Shown here: positions 1-7,854 of the stretch, in pieces
How the letters are laid out: each line of letters begins with the position of its first letter
How positions within the stretch are numbered: the stretch's first letter is position 1
Made by a program: the position numbers and the translations under genes
NCBI RefSeq assembly: GCF_008064665.1
Contig: NZ_VRZA01000001.1
Span: 186,001 to 250,000 of the forward strand
Direction: 5' to 3'
DNA: 64,000 bases
Source: Parahaliea maris
GTDB taxonomy: Bacteria > Pseudomonadota > Gammaproteobacteria > Pseudomonadales > Halieaceae
Notes under the pieces: model-generated
Database searches by the model: none
Told to the model about the DNA's origin: nothing
The model's input: only the letters and a program-made list of their open reading frames with translations

Positions 1-447
1 TTTGCCCTGGCCGCTTCGCTGGTGGCATCGGTTGGCCTGGTACTGGCACCCCAGTGGCAGGTTGCCGAGCACGGTGGCGAGCACGCAGACCTGGTAGCCC
101 AGGCTCTGGAAAGCACCCCCTCCAGCGCGGATCAGTGGTCTTCACTGGCCGACGGCAGCAACCTGCGCCCGGTACTGAGCTTTGCCGGCACTGACGGACG
201 CTGGTGCCGTGAATACCAGCTGCAGCAGGCCGACCAGCAGTGGCGCGGTGTAGCCTGCCGCACTGACGGTGGCTGGCAGACGGAAATCCAGGTCGCCGAA
301 CCGGCGGAACTGGACAGCGGCAATCAATACCTGCCCGCCGGCGCCCATGACGTCGACGCCATTTCCGACTTTATCAATCGCAACGCTACCGACATCCCCC
401 TCAGCGCCGCCGAGGAAGCCGAGCTGATCGACAGCGCCTGGCGCTGA
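1..447 (+). CDS. Anti-sigma-factor-like protein, C-terminal part (5' end outside window)
   Basis: The reading frame is open from base 1 and stops with TGA at 445-447, so the gene begins before the window. The first residues (FALAASLVASVGLVLAP) look like the end of a membrane segment. The rest is a soluble domain with spaced Cys and Trp residues (WCREYQL around residue 65, GVACR and GGWQTE shortly after). This pattern recalls the periplasmic part of transmembrane anti-sigma factors in gammaproteobacteria, which usually follow an ECF sigma gene; that gene would lie upstream and is not visible. The family assignment is by resemblance only. The downstream neighbour is convergent and separated by a repeat-bearing gap. 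Confidence 0.5.
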   Translation, partial: FALAASLVASVGLVLAPQWQVAEHGGEHADLVAQALESTPSSADQWSSLADGSNLRPVLSFAGTDGRWCREYQLQQADQQWRGVACRTDGGWQTEIQVAEPAELDSGNQYLPAGAHDVDAISDFINRNATDIPLSAAEEAELIDSAWR

Positions 448-678
448 TTGAGCCTCCTGGGGCTGGCCATTGGGTCAGCCCCCTCTTCCACGCCTCCTCT
501 CGTTGACAATCGTTCGCAGACGGGCCAGCAGGTTCTCCCCAAACCTTGTTTCAACGAAAGCGATAAATTCCGAACGTACGTGCTTCGTAGCCCGGGCGCG
601 AATTTCCAGTTCATCAGCCTGATCGAAGTTGCAAGATGGAGATGCCCGCCAGCGGAGCGTGCGCGGTGCGCGGGGCCC

Positions 679-748
679 TTCCGGGACCTTCAGCGGCAAG
701 GATGCCGCTGAGGAGCCCCCATGGACGGGTTCACGGCGTGTCCCGGAA
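679..748 (-). repeat. Nested palindromic interspersed repeat, copy A
   Basis: A 70-base element bounded by TTCCGGGAC and its exact complement GTCCCGGAA, containing an internal hairpin (CAGCGGCA..GATGCCGCTG, one mismatch) and a CCATGGACGGGTTCACGG segment. Read on the minus strand it matches the copy at 11025-11094 nearly base for base, including GGGACACGCCGTGAA and GGCTCCTCAGCGGCATCC. It lies between convergent genes. It behaves like a REP/BIME-type element. Confidence 0.8.
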
Positions 749-887
749 GGGCTCCGGGTACCGAGCGCGCGGGTCGACCGCGCCATCAGGATGGAAACCG
801 CCCACCTGAAGACTCTGAAGGTTCAGATTTAAACCAATCAGTACACAAACCAGGAAGATTAGAAATGAGATAGGGAGAAGAGAGTGG

Positions 888-922
888 CAGAGCCTGCCGC
901 CCCATGTAGACGGCAGGCTCTG
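888..922. terminator. Perfect 12-bp inverted repeat, possible bidirectional terminator
   Basis: CAGAGCCTGCCG at 888-899 and CGGCAGGCTCTG at 911-922 are exact reverse complements around an 11-base loop. There is no T tract on either side, so this is not a classical intrinsic terminator. Its position between convergent genes makes a termination or mRNA-end-protection role plausible. Confidence 0.45.
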
Positions 923-1246
923 GAGTCCAGGCCCGGAGGGCTAGCGGTCCCCGGTCCTGTGTCCCGTTGCCAGTTTCGCCCTTACAGCTCACTGACGGGT
1001 GCCGCAACTGCAGAAGCAGTCACGGCGGGCGTTCTGGAAGTGAGGCAGGATGTGCCGGCTCCACCCCTCCGTTCTGATCGGAAGGCTGTACCCAAATCAG
1101 CTCGGCACTCCTGCACTCAAAGCGGTTTCACCCCACTTTCATTCACTTGACGGACCTGAACGCGAACTTATTCCCCCGGCGAGGAAATATTTTTCAGGAC
1201 ATAAGGGGTGAAGCCGTCGTGGAGCAGTGCACCCAGGTAGCCGGGC

Positions 1247-2032
1247 CTAAAGCAGCGCCTTGCGGATATTGTCGGCCATGGCCAGTAATGCCTCCCGGCG
1301 GGGCAGGGCCAGCAGGCCATCGAACATGGCGCGGTTCTGTTCACCGCACACCCGCACAGGGCCGTCGGCGAGGTGATCGAGGGCGTCCCGGGCCACGTCG
1401 CGTGGGTGCATCATGCCGCTCAGCGTGCTGCGGTCGATGCCCTGCTTTTCGTGGGCCTCAGTGTCGGTACTGCCGGGACAGAGCGCCAGCACGTCGATAC
1501 CGGCAGGTGACAGCTCACCCCACAGGCCTTCGGCCAGGCTGTTGGTGAATGCCTTGGAAGCGGCGTAGGCAGCGGAGTAAGGGACTCCAATCAGGCCCTC
1601 CACCGAACTGGTAATCACGATGCCGCCGTGCCCCCGCTGCCGCAGGGAGGGAATCAGGCGGTGGGTGAGCTGCAGCGGGGCCTGGCAGTTGAGCTGCACC
1701 ATCTCGGCCATGACCACCGGGTCGTTTGCCTCGTGGGCACCCTTGAGGCCGAAGCCCGCGTTGCTCACCAGCAACCCGGGATTCCTGCCCGCCACGCGCT
1801 GGGCCAGGTTATCGATGGCCTGGGGCAGGGAGAGATCCGCCACCAGCACATCAACGGCAACGCCATGGTCGGCGCGCAGCCGCTCGGCGAGGGTTTCGAG
1901 GCGCGATTGCCGCCGCGCGACCAGCAGCAGGTCGAGCCCTCTCGCTGCCAGCTCCTCGGCGAAGCCGACCCCGATCCCGGAAGACGCCCCGGTGACGATC
2001 GCCAGGGGGCCATAGCGTTCACTGAATTCCAT
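1247..2032 (-). CDS. Short-chain dehydrogenase/reductase (SDR)
   Basis: A 261-residue classical SDR. It has the N-terminal cofactor motif TGASSGIG (about residues 15-22), SNAGFG in place of NNAG (about 90), a catalytic Ser in ITSSVEG and YAASK as the YxxxK pair (about 155-159). The GASSGIG form with LLLVARRQSRL after it suits NADP(H), as in DltE-like reductases. Length is usual. The start overlaps the end of the VOC gene by 14 bases, so the two are probably translated together. Substrate is unknown; oxidation or reduction of a hydroxy/keto group is the family role. Confidence 0.85.
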   Translation of the reverse strand: MEFSERYGPLAIVTGASSGIGVGFAEELAARGLDLLLVARRQSRLETLAERLRADHGVAVDVLVADLSLPQAIDNLAQRVAGRNPGLLVSNAGFGLKGAHEANDPVVMAEMVQLNCQAPLQLTHRLIPSLRQRGHGGIVITSSVEGLIGVPYSAAYAASKAFTNSLAEGLWGELSPAGIDVLALCPGSTDTEAHEKQGIDRSTLSGMMHPRDVARDALDHLADGPVRVCGEQNRAMFDGLLALPRREALLAMADNIRKALL

Positions 2033-2498
2033 CGGGAACCACCTCGCCGTTGTGTCGGTCTTCGAACAGTTCGATGATCAGCGGATCGCCCTCGCGCTCC
2101 ATGTAAGCCACCGCCAGCCCCTCGGCGAACCGGGTATGCCAGATCGGCCGGTATCCCAGGGCTTGTGCCGCAGCCACCTTCGGCTCCAGTGCATCCACTT
2201 TGAAACGGACGTGGTGCATGCCCTCGCGACCGGCATCGAGGAATTCCTTGTGCGGGGAGCCCCCGGACACCCACTGGATGAACTCGATTTCCAGCTCTCC
2301 GCTGCGGCCAAAGGCAATAATCAGCCGGCAGGGCTCGGCTTCACCCCGATAGTTGTATTCGTAGGCGTCAAACTCGTGATAGCTGAACGGGCCGAAAATG
2401 GGCTGGTAGCGTTCGATCGCGGCTTTCACGTCGTGAAACACAAAGCCCACCTGGTCCATGGGTCCGAGATCCAGGCTGGCTTGCAGGTCATCGGTCAT
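2019..2498 (-). CDS. VOC-family (glyoxalase/dioxygenase fold) protein
   Basis: A 159-residue single-domain vicinal-oxygen-chelate protein. DQVGFVFHDVKAAIERY at the N terminus and GMHHVRFKVDAL in the middle are the paired beta-alpha-beta motifs; His and Glu residues typical of metal ligands are present (HHVRFKV, LIIELFE). The methylmalonyl-CoA epimerase/glyoxalase branch fits best, but the substrate is not known. I chose the ATG at 2498 over the longer frame because GAGGAG lies just upstream on the minus strand. It is 63 bases downstream of the flavin oxidoreductase gene and overlaps the SDR, which suggests a three-gene unit. Confidence 0.8.
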   Translation of the reverse strand: MTDDLQASLDLGPMDQVGFVFHDVKAAIERYQPIFGPFSYHEFDAYEYNYRGEAEPCRLIIAFGRSGELEIEFIQWVSGGSPHKEFLDAGREGMHHVRFKVDALEPKVAAAQALGYRPIWHTRFAEGLAVAYMEREGDPLIIELFEDRHNGEVVPDGIQ

Positions 2499-2561
2499 TG
2501 TTATTCTCCTCGCGGTGGAGCAACAGCCCACCAGTGTTTGTCACTCAACAGTTAACGCGAC

Positions 2562-4685
2562 TCAGTCGAGACCGGCCACCAGTTCCGCAGCCGATTCCAT
2601 GGCGCCCTCGATATAACCCACGCCATTACAGTCGCCAATACTGTGGACGGTAACGCCCTGGGTCTGTAACTGCTCGGCCAGGCTCAGGTCACCCGTGGCG
2701 CCCTGGGCCACAATCACCTCGTCGGCGTCCAGGCTGCGTTGCTGACCGCGATAGTTCACGTAACGCACCCGGTGGTCGCCCACCTCGATATCCCGGGCGC
2801 GGTTGATCAGGACAACGCCCTCCTCCCGCAGCTCGTGCAACAGGCGCATACGGCGTACCAGGTAGAGTCCGGCGCCCGGGCGCCCGGCACTGTCGATCAC
2901 GGTGACGTTGCGACCCCGGTGTGCCAGGTACTCGGCCAATTCCAGACCGACCAGTTCGGCGCCGATGACCACAATATTTTTACCCAGGGGCAACCAGGCC
3001 CGGGACACCTGACGCAGCAGCCAGGGGTGCTTGTTGGCACCGGTGACAGCACCGGCGCGGGTCATGAGGCGGGTAAAGCCCGAGGTCTTGCGCCCGAGCG
3101 CCGCGTTCGCCTCCCCCAGCACCAGGGCGCGCATCTCGTCGCCGCTGAACACAAAATCCTGGTCCTTGCCCGGGATATCCGGCAGGTCGCGACGGGCGCC
3201 GGTGGCAACCACCACTTCATCCACACCCAGTTGTTTCAGCAACGAGGGCGTGGCCTGGGTATTCAGGCGCACCTCCACCGCGGATTGCTCGGTCTGGCGG
3301 CGCAACCAGCGCAGCAGGCGTTCGTTGGGTTCATAGGCAATGCTGGCGAACTGCAGGGTGCCGCCGAGGCGGTCTGAAGCCTCCAGCAGGGTCACCCGGT
3401 GTCCTCTTTCCGCCAGTCGCCGGGCGGCCTCCATACCGGCCGGACCGCCACCCACCACGGCGAAATGGCGCGCCCGGCTGGTGGCAATCAGGGAGCGGGT
3501 CAGTTCGTGGGCAGTTTCCGGATTCACCGCGCACTTGAGCGGTTTGAGAACATAGATCTGGCTGACACAGCAATAGCAGTACACGCAGGGCCTGATATCA
3601 TCCAGACGGCCTGCAATCACCTTGTTCGGCAAGTCCGGGTCCGCCAGCAGCTTACGTCCCATGCCCAGCATGTCGAAGTGACCGCTGCCAATATGTTTAT
3701 CGGCCGCCTCCAGTTCAATTCGCCCGGAGGTAATGACCGGAATGGAGAGTGCCTGCTTGATACTGGTGGCTCCCGCCACCAGCCGCTCCGGCACGTGGGG
3801 TATGTTGGATTCCGAGTGATTCACCCCCATCGAGGTGTCGTGGTAGGCGCTGACGGTGATCGCATCCACACCGGCGCGCTCCAGCATGACCGCAGTCTCC
3901 CGGGCGTCCGCCAGGCTGATGCCCTCCCGGGTGCCGAACTCGCCGGAATCGATCTTGACCCACACGGGATAGTCCGCGCCCACTGCCGCGCGAACCGCCG
4001 CCACGATCTCCAGCAGGAACCGGGCGCGATTCTCCAGGCTGCCGCCGTACTCGTCGTCGCGCTGGTTGGCCAGGGGAGAGAGAAACTCCGAAATGATATA
4101 GCCGTGACCACCGTGAATTTCGACACCATCGATGCCGGCGGTTTTGGCGCGGACTGCAGCGGCGGCGAAATCCGCCACCAGCTGGTCGATGTCGTCCCTG
4201 GTCATCACGTGCAGCTGGGGCTCGGGGGCTTTCGGATCGAACATTGCGGCCAGCTCGGATTCCAGGAAACCGTCCGCCATATCGCCCGTTTTTACCTCAG
4301 GGTACGACGGCACCCACATCGGGCGCCCCTCGGCGCGGTCCTGGGCCGCCACCAGGCCGCCGTGGTGCAACTGGGCCGCCAGCTTGGCACCGTGGCCATG
4401 GACGGCATCCGCCAGTTTACGCCAGGCCGGTATATGCTCGTCCCGGGAGATCGCTGCCTGCCAGGGCTGGTTGCCACCACTGGGCCAGCTCACCCCCACC
4501 GACCCGAGCACGATCAGTCCCGCCCCCCCCTTTGCCTGGCGCTCGTGCAAGGCGTGCAGGCGCTCGCTCGGGCTGCCGTCTTCGGCACCGAGGTTGGTAC
4601 CCATGGCAGTGACCACCATGCGGTTCTTCAGCTGCAGTTTGCCGATCCGGCAGGGAGAGGAGAGGTGGGTCAGGGCTTTACTCAT
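2562..4685 (-). CDS. NADH:flavin oxidoreductase, 2,4-dienoyl-CoA reductase-like (FMN/4Fe-4S/FAD)
   Basis: A 707-residue multidomain flavoenzyme. Residues 1 to about 350 form an Old Yellow Enzyme TIM barrel (HGGHGYIISEFLSP, NQRDDEYGGSLENR). A cysteine cluster C-x2-C-x2-C-x11-C follows (CVYCYCC ... KCAVNP, about 365-385) as the 4Fe-4S site. The C-terminal half has two dinucleotide motifs, VVGGGPAGMEAARRL (about 410) and VVIGAELVGLELAEYL. This is the architecture of FadH and of bile-acid/enoate reductases; electrons pass from NAD(P)H through FAD and the cluster to FMN. The double bond reduced is unknown. It is the first gene of a likely unit with the VOC and SDR genes. Confidence 0.85.
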   Translation of the reverse strand: MSKALTHLSSPCRIGKLQLKNRMVVTAMGTNLGAEDGSPSERLHALHERQAKGGAGLIVLGSVGVSWPSGGNQPWQAAISRDEHIPAWRKLADAVHGHGAKLAAQLHHGGLVAAQDRAEGRPMWVPSYPEVKTGDMADGFLESELAAMFDPKAPEPQLHVMTRDDIDQLVADFAAAAVRAKTAGIDGVEIHGGHGYIISEFLSPLANQRDDEYGGSLENRARFLLEIVAAVRAAVGADYPVWVKIDSGEFGTREGISLADARETAVMLERAGVDAITVSAYHDTSMGVNHSESNIPHVPERLVAGATSIKQALSIPVITSGRIELEAADKHIGSGHFDMLGMGRKLLADPDLPNKVIAGRLDDIRPCVYCYCCVSQIYVLKPLKCAVNPETAHELTRSLIATSRARHFAVVGGGPAGMEAARRLAERGHRVTLLEASDRLGGTLQFASIAYEPNERLLRWLRRQTEQSAVEVRLNTQATPSLLKQLGVDEVVVATGARRDLPDIPGKDQDFVFSGDEMRALVLGEANAALGRKTSGFTRLMTRAGAVTGANKHPWLLRQVSRAWLPLGKNIVVIGAELVGLELAEYLAHRGRNVTVIDSAGRPGAGLYLVRRMRLLHELREEGVVLINRARDIEVGDHRVRYVNYRGQQRSLDADEVIVAQGATGDLSLAEQLQTQGVTVHSIGDCNGVGYIEGAMESAAELVAGLD

Positions 4686-4889
4686 GCAACAGGTTTCCGG
4701 GTCGCAGGGGAATTATTAGCGGCTCATGGTAGCCAACTCCGGCCCTCACCGTACCCCCCTGGAGGGGCTGGCGTCGCGATAGCAAAGCCCAGTTCAACTA
4801 TGTAATCAGCCCTGCCGCCGGTTGACCGGATTGACCACCATGGCCTGCTTTGCCATGCTCGACGGTTTGCTACCAGCCCGAACCTCGAT

Positions 4890-5324
4890 ATGTCACGAAA
4901 GACCATCACACTCCCGGACCAGTTCCTGTTTCACACCGATTACGAGGTCCTCTACACGGACGTCAACGCCGCCAGCCATCTGGGCGCGGACCGGGTTCTC
5001 CCGATCGCCATGGAAGCCCAGTTGCGCTTTATCAAGGAGCTGGGCTACAGCGACGCGGTCGCTTTCGAGGACGCGGGCCTGATCATGGCCCACTCGGAGG
5101 TCCAGTACCTGTCGGAGGCGCGCTACGGCGACCGCTTGCACATTGAACTTGGCATCCGCGATTTCGACCGCAAGAGTTTCCAGTTTGTCTACCGTATCAG
5201 CAACACCAGCCGGGAGCAGGAGATGGCGCGCGTCGCCACCACCCTGTTGTTCTTCGACTACGAAAAGAGCTGCGTCATCCCGGTTCCGGATACCTTCCGC
5301 GAACGCTGCAACGCCCGGCTGTAA
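4890..5324 (+). CDS. Hotdog-fold acyl-CoA thioesterase, FadM/YbgC type
   Basis: A 144-residue hotdog protein. The N-terminal stretch TDYEVLYTDVNAASHLGADR resembles the active-site helix of 4-hydroxybenzoyl-CoA thioesterases, with Asp and Asn/His in the catalytic region; the usual Y-x-D-x-D-x-x-x-H pattern reads YTDVNAASH. EVQYLSEARYGDRLHIEL is the conserved second strand. It should hydrolyse a cytosolic acyl-CoA thioester. It begins about 200 bases from the divergent flavin reductase gene and is followed 39 bases later by the M20 amidohydrolase. The ribosome binding site is weak. Confidence 0.75.
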   Translation: MSRKTITLPDQFLFHTDYEVLYTDVNAASHLGADRVLPIAMEAQLRFIKELGYSDAVAFEDAGLIMAHSEVQYLSEARYGDRLHIELGIRDFDRKSFQFVYRISNTSREQEMARVATTLLFFDYEKSCVIPVPDTFRERCNARL

Positions 5325-5363
5325 TTCCGTTCCACCCCGATCACCCGCCCTGGAGCCAACCCC

Positions 5364-6677
5364 ATGCGTTACCTTCCCCCTCTGCTGACCCTGCCACTCG
5401 TGGCAGCCAGCCTGTTGACCACCGTTTCCGCCAGCGCAAGCGACGCTGACCTCAACGCCGCCCTCGAGGCCAGCGAGGACAGCGTCATCGCCTGGCGTCG
5501 CCACTTTCACGAGCACCCGGAGCTGTCCAACCGTGAATTCCAGACGGCGAAAAAGATCGCAGATACCCTGCGTGAACTGGGCCTGGACTCGGTGGAGACC
5601 GGTATCGCTCACACCGGTGTAGTGGGCACTCTGGTCGGCGGCAAGCCAGGGCCGGTGATCGCACTGCGCGCCGATATGGATGCCCTTCCGGTGCAGGAGC
5701 AAACCGGGCTGGCGTTCGCGTCACAGGCCAGGGGCGAGTACAACGGTGCCGAGGTATCGGTGATGCACGCCTGCGGCCACGACGCCCACATCGCCATGCT
5801 GCTGGGGGCAGCGAAGGTGTTGGCAGAACAGCGCGAACAACTGGCAGGCACCGTCAAGTTCCTGTTCCAACCGGCGGAGGAAGGACCGCCCGGCGATGAG
5901 CAGGGCGGTGCTGCGATGATGATTGCGGAAGGCGTGCTGGAGGGAGACGACGCGCCGGAGGCCATTCTCGGCCTGCATGTCTGGCCCAACGATGCTGGCG
6001 AGATCACTTACCGAGCCGGTGGCTTCATGGCAGCGGCGGACACCCTGGCCATCACCATTACCGGGCGCCAGACCCACGGTTCCTCCCCCTGGCTGGGCGT
6101 CGACCCCATCTACACCGCGGCCCAGGTAACCACCGCCCTGCAGGGCGTTCCCGGCCGCCACCTGGATGTCACCCGCGGCCCCGTCGTGGTGACCATCGGC
6201 AGCATTCACGGCGGCGTGCGCGGCAACATCATTCCCGACACCGTGGAAATGGCGGGTACCCTGCGGACCTTCGACATGGACGTACGCGACGACCTGCATC
6301 GCAAACTGCGCCAGACCGTAGAAGCGGTGGCCAGCGCCAATGGTGCCACCGCGGAGATCACCATCACCGAGGCAGCCCCGGTGACCGTGAACGACCCTGT
6401 CCTGCTGCGGCGGATGATGCCCACCCTGGAGCGGGCAGCCGGCGCAGACCGCGTGAAGGAGGGGCCGGCGATTACCGGTGCCGAGGACTTCGGCTATTTC
6501 GAGCACCACATTCCCGGCCTGTTCCTGCACCTGGGCGTGGGCGACCCGAGCGTGCCGCGAAACGAGCGTCCCTCCAACCACTCGCCCTACTTCGACATTC
6601 AGGAAGACGCGCTGCTGGTGGGGGTACGCACCCTGGTGGGCTTCGCCATGGATTATGCGGCTTCCGCGGAGGATTGA
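5364..6677 (+). CDS. Exported M20-family amidohydrolase/carboxypeptidase
   Basis: A 437-residue M20D peptidase/amidohydrolase with a clear signal peptide (LLTLPLVAASLLTTVSASA), so it acts in the periplasm. Metal-site motifs are intact: RADMDALPVQE (about 95), HACGHDAH (about 135), AEEGPPG (about 170) and TGAEDFGYF near residue 370. The lid domain lies between about 215 and 325. Relatives are IAA-amino-acid, hippurate and N-acyl-amino-acid hydrolases. GGAG lies 8 bases before the ATG. The next gene is convergent with only 9 bases between. Confidence 0.88.
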   Translation: MRYLPPLLTLPLVAASLLTTVSASASDADLNAALEASEDSVIAWRRHFHEHPELSNREFQTAKKIADTLRELGLDSVETGIAHTGVVGTLVGGKPGPVIALRADMDALPVQEQTGLAFASQARGEYNGAEVSVMHACGHDAHIAMLLGAAKVLAEQREQLAGTVKFLFQPAEEGPPGDEQGGAAMMIAEGVLEGDDAPEAILGLHVWPNDAGEITYRAGGFMAAADTLAITITGRQTHGSSPWLGVDPIYTAAQVTTALQGVPGRHLDVTRGPVVVTIGSIHGGVRGNIIPDTVEMAGTLRTFDMDVRDDLHRKLRQTVEAVASANGATAEITITEAAPVTVNDPVLLRRMMPTLERAAGADRVKEGPAITGAEDFGYFEHHIPGLFLHLGVGDPSVPRNERPSNHSPYFDIQEDALLVGVRTLVGFAMDYAASAED

Positions 6678-6686
6678 TCCGGCCGT

Positions 6687-7367
6687 TCAGATAGGCAGCG
6701 GAATAAACACTGTTGACGCGGTATGCACGGCGCTGGTGATCAGGCGGTCATCGGCGTCGGCCGCGACCCGGGCCAGCAGGTCCTGCAGGGCGATCAGCTT
6801 GCCAAACAGGCGCTCGAAGCTGAGGTTGTCCACGACCCCGCCATTCTCGTGACTGATGAGGTAGAGGCTGCCGTCCGGGCGCCGCGTATTCTTGAGCTTC
6901 CACACCAGGACCTCGACATTGCGTGCGCTGGTGGCGAGGGCCTCGGCGTTGAGGCTGTCAGGCAGGAAAAACTCCGGGCGATAGCCATAGGACTGGCGCA
7001 ACATTCCCCCCAGGCCAGCCACCAGGGCGAAGACCCGGTCGCCCCTGTAATCGGGGGCAAAGGCGAGATTCATGGCGTCGATGCCCTGGCGCCCCTGCAA
7101 CTCGGGAAAATCAAGCTCCCGCTCATTCACCTTCAACAGGGCTACCCGACCCTCGATGGTCATGCCGGGGATCTTGTGCAGTTCCGCTGGATTGCGCCGG
7201 TACAGCTTGACCGTGAGTTCCCGCACCAGGCGGCGGCTTTCGATGATGACCTCGTCGGCCACCAGGTCGATGTCGGTCTTGGCGAGGTTTTTGACTTCGT
7301 AACCGCCACATCCCGCGACCGCCATCAGCATGGCCAGCAGCAGGCACCTGGCGACAGCCGGCAGCAC
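6687..7367 (-). CDS. Hypothetical lipoprotein
   Basis: A 226-residue protein starting at GTG, 1 base after the mgsA stop codon, so it is very likely co-transcribed with mgsA. The N terminus CLLLAMLMAVAGCGGYE has a lipobox (VAGC) for signal peptidase II, and the next residues (GGYE) contain no Asp at +2, consistent with sorting to the outer membrane. The remainder is an alpha/beta protein with no motif I recognise; a segment around residues 110-135 (LVAGLGGMLRQSYGYRPEFFLPD) may be conserved. Function unknown. Confidence 0.75.
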   Translation of the reverse strand: MLPAVARCLLLAMLMAVAGCGGYEVKNLAKTDIDLVADEVIIESRRLVRELTVKLYRRNPAELHKIPGMTIEGRVALLKVNERELDFPELQGRQGIDAMNLAFAPDYRGDRVFALVAGLGGMLRQSYGYRPEFFLPDSLNAEALATSARNVEVLVWKLKNTRRPDGSLYLISHENGGVVDNLSFERLFGKLIALQDLLARVAADADDRLITSAVHTASTVFIPLPI

Positions 7368-7368
7368 C

Positions 7369-7785
7369 TCAGTAGACCGGTATGTCCCGGTGATAGGTAT
7401 CGCTGTCGAGTGACTGGCCGCCGAACATCAGGTCAGCGCTGGCCCGGTTACAGGCCACCGGTACGTTCCAGACGCTGCACAGGCGCAGCAAGGCCTTGAC
7501 GTCGGGGTCGTGGGGAGCGGGGTACAGCGGGTCCCAGAAGAACACCAGGGCATCCAGGCCACCTTCAGAGATGAGCGCGCCAATCTGCTGGTCGCCCCCA
7601 AGGGGGCCGCTGTTGTAGCGGTGCACCGCCTGGCCCAGCGCATCCGCCAACAGGCCGCCCGTCGTGCCGGTGGCCACCAGGCGATGGCCGGCCAGCCAGT
7701 CGCGCCGGGACAGGGCCCAGTCGATCAGGTCCTGTTTTTTGTGGTCGTGCGCTACTAGGCCAATAGTCCTGCTGGTCACCCTCAT
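7369..7785 (-). CDS. mgsA: Methylglyoxal synthase
   Basis: A 138-residue protein matching MgsA along its length: [13 protein letters not shown] at the N terminus, TGTTGGLL (phosphate binding), [13 protein letters not shown], and LVFFWDPL with the conserved Asp, then [13 protein letters not shown] and [13 protein letters not shown]. MgsA converts dihydroxyacetone phosphate to methylglyoxal and phosphate, a bypass of lower glycolysis. It lies 69 bases downstream of uxaA on the same strand, so it may share the uronate-induced transcript. Confidence 0.93.
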   Translation of the reverse strand: MRVTSRTIGLVAHDHKKQDLIDWALSRRDWLAGHRLVATGTTGGLLADALGQAVHRYNSGPLGGDQQIGALISEGGLDALVFFWDPLYPAPHDPDVKALLRLCSVWNVPVACNRASADLMFGGQSLDSDTYHRDIPVY

Positions 7786-7854
7786 CCCCCATTGTCGGCT
7801 GACGCGATAGGCACCCCAATACTAAGCCATTGGAGCAACAAATACAGGCACAGC

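Larger units (their letters stand above)
448..1246. other. Intergenic region between convergent genes, with repeats
   Basis: About 800 bases without a convincing gene. The short open frames here have no ribosome binding site and are rich in Arg/Pro/Gly, as expected for out-of-frame GC-rich DNA. The region holds one copy of the nested palindromic repeat (679-748) and a separate perfect 12-bp inverted repeat (888-922). It separates the end of the plus-strand anti-sigma-like gene from the end of the minus-strand SDR, so bidirectional termination is a reasonable role. Confidence 0.6.

Noticed and set aside
3399-4805. 468-codon plus-strand frame opposite the NADH:flavin oxidoreductase
   Set aside because: An antisense shadow of a gene with intact catalytic motifs; composition is typical of out-of-frame translation.
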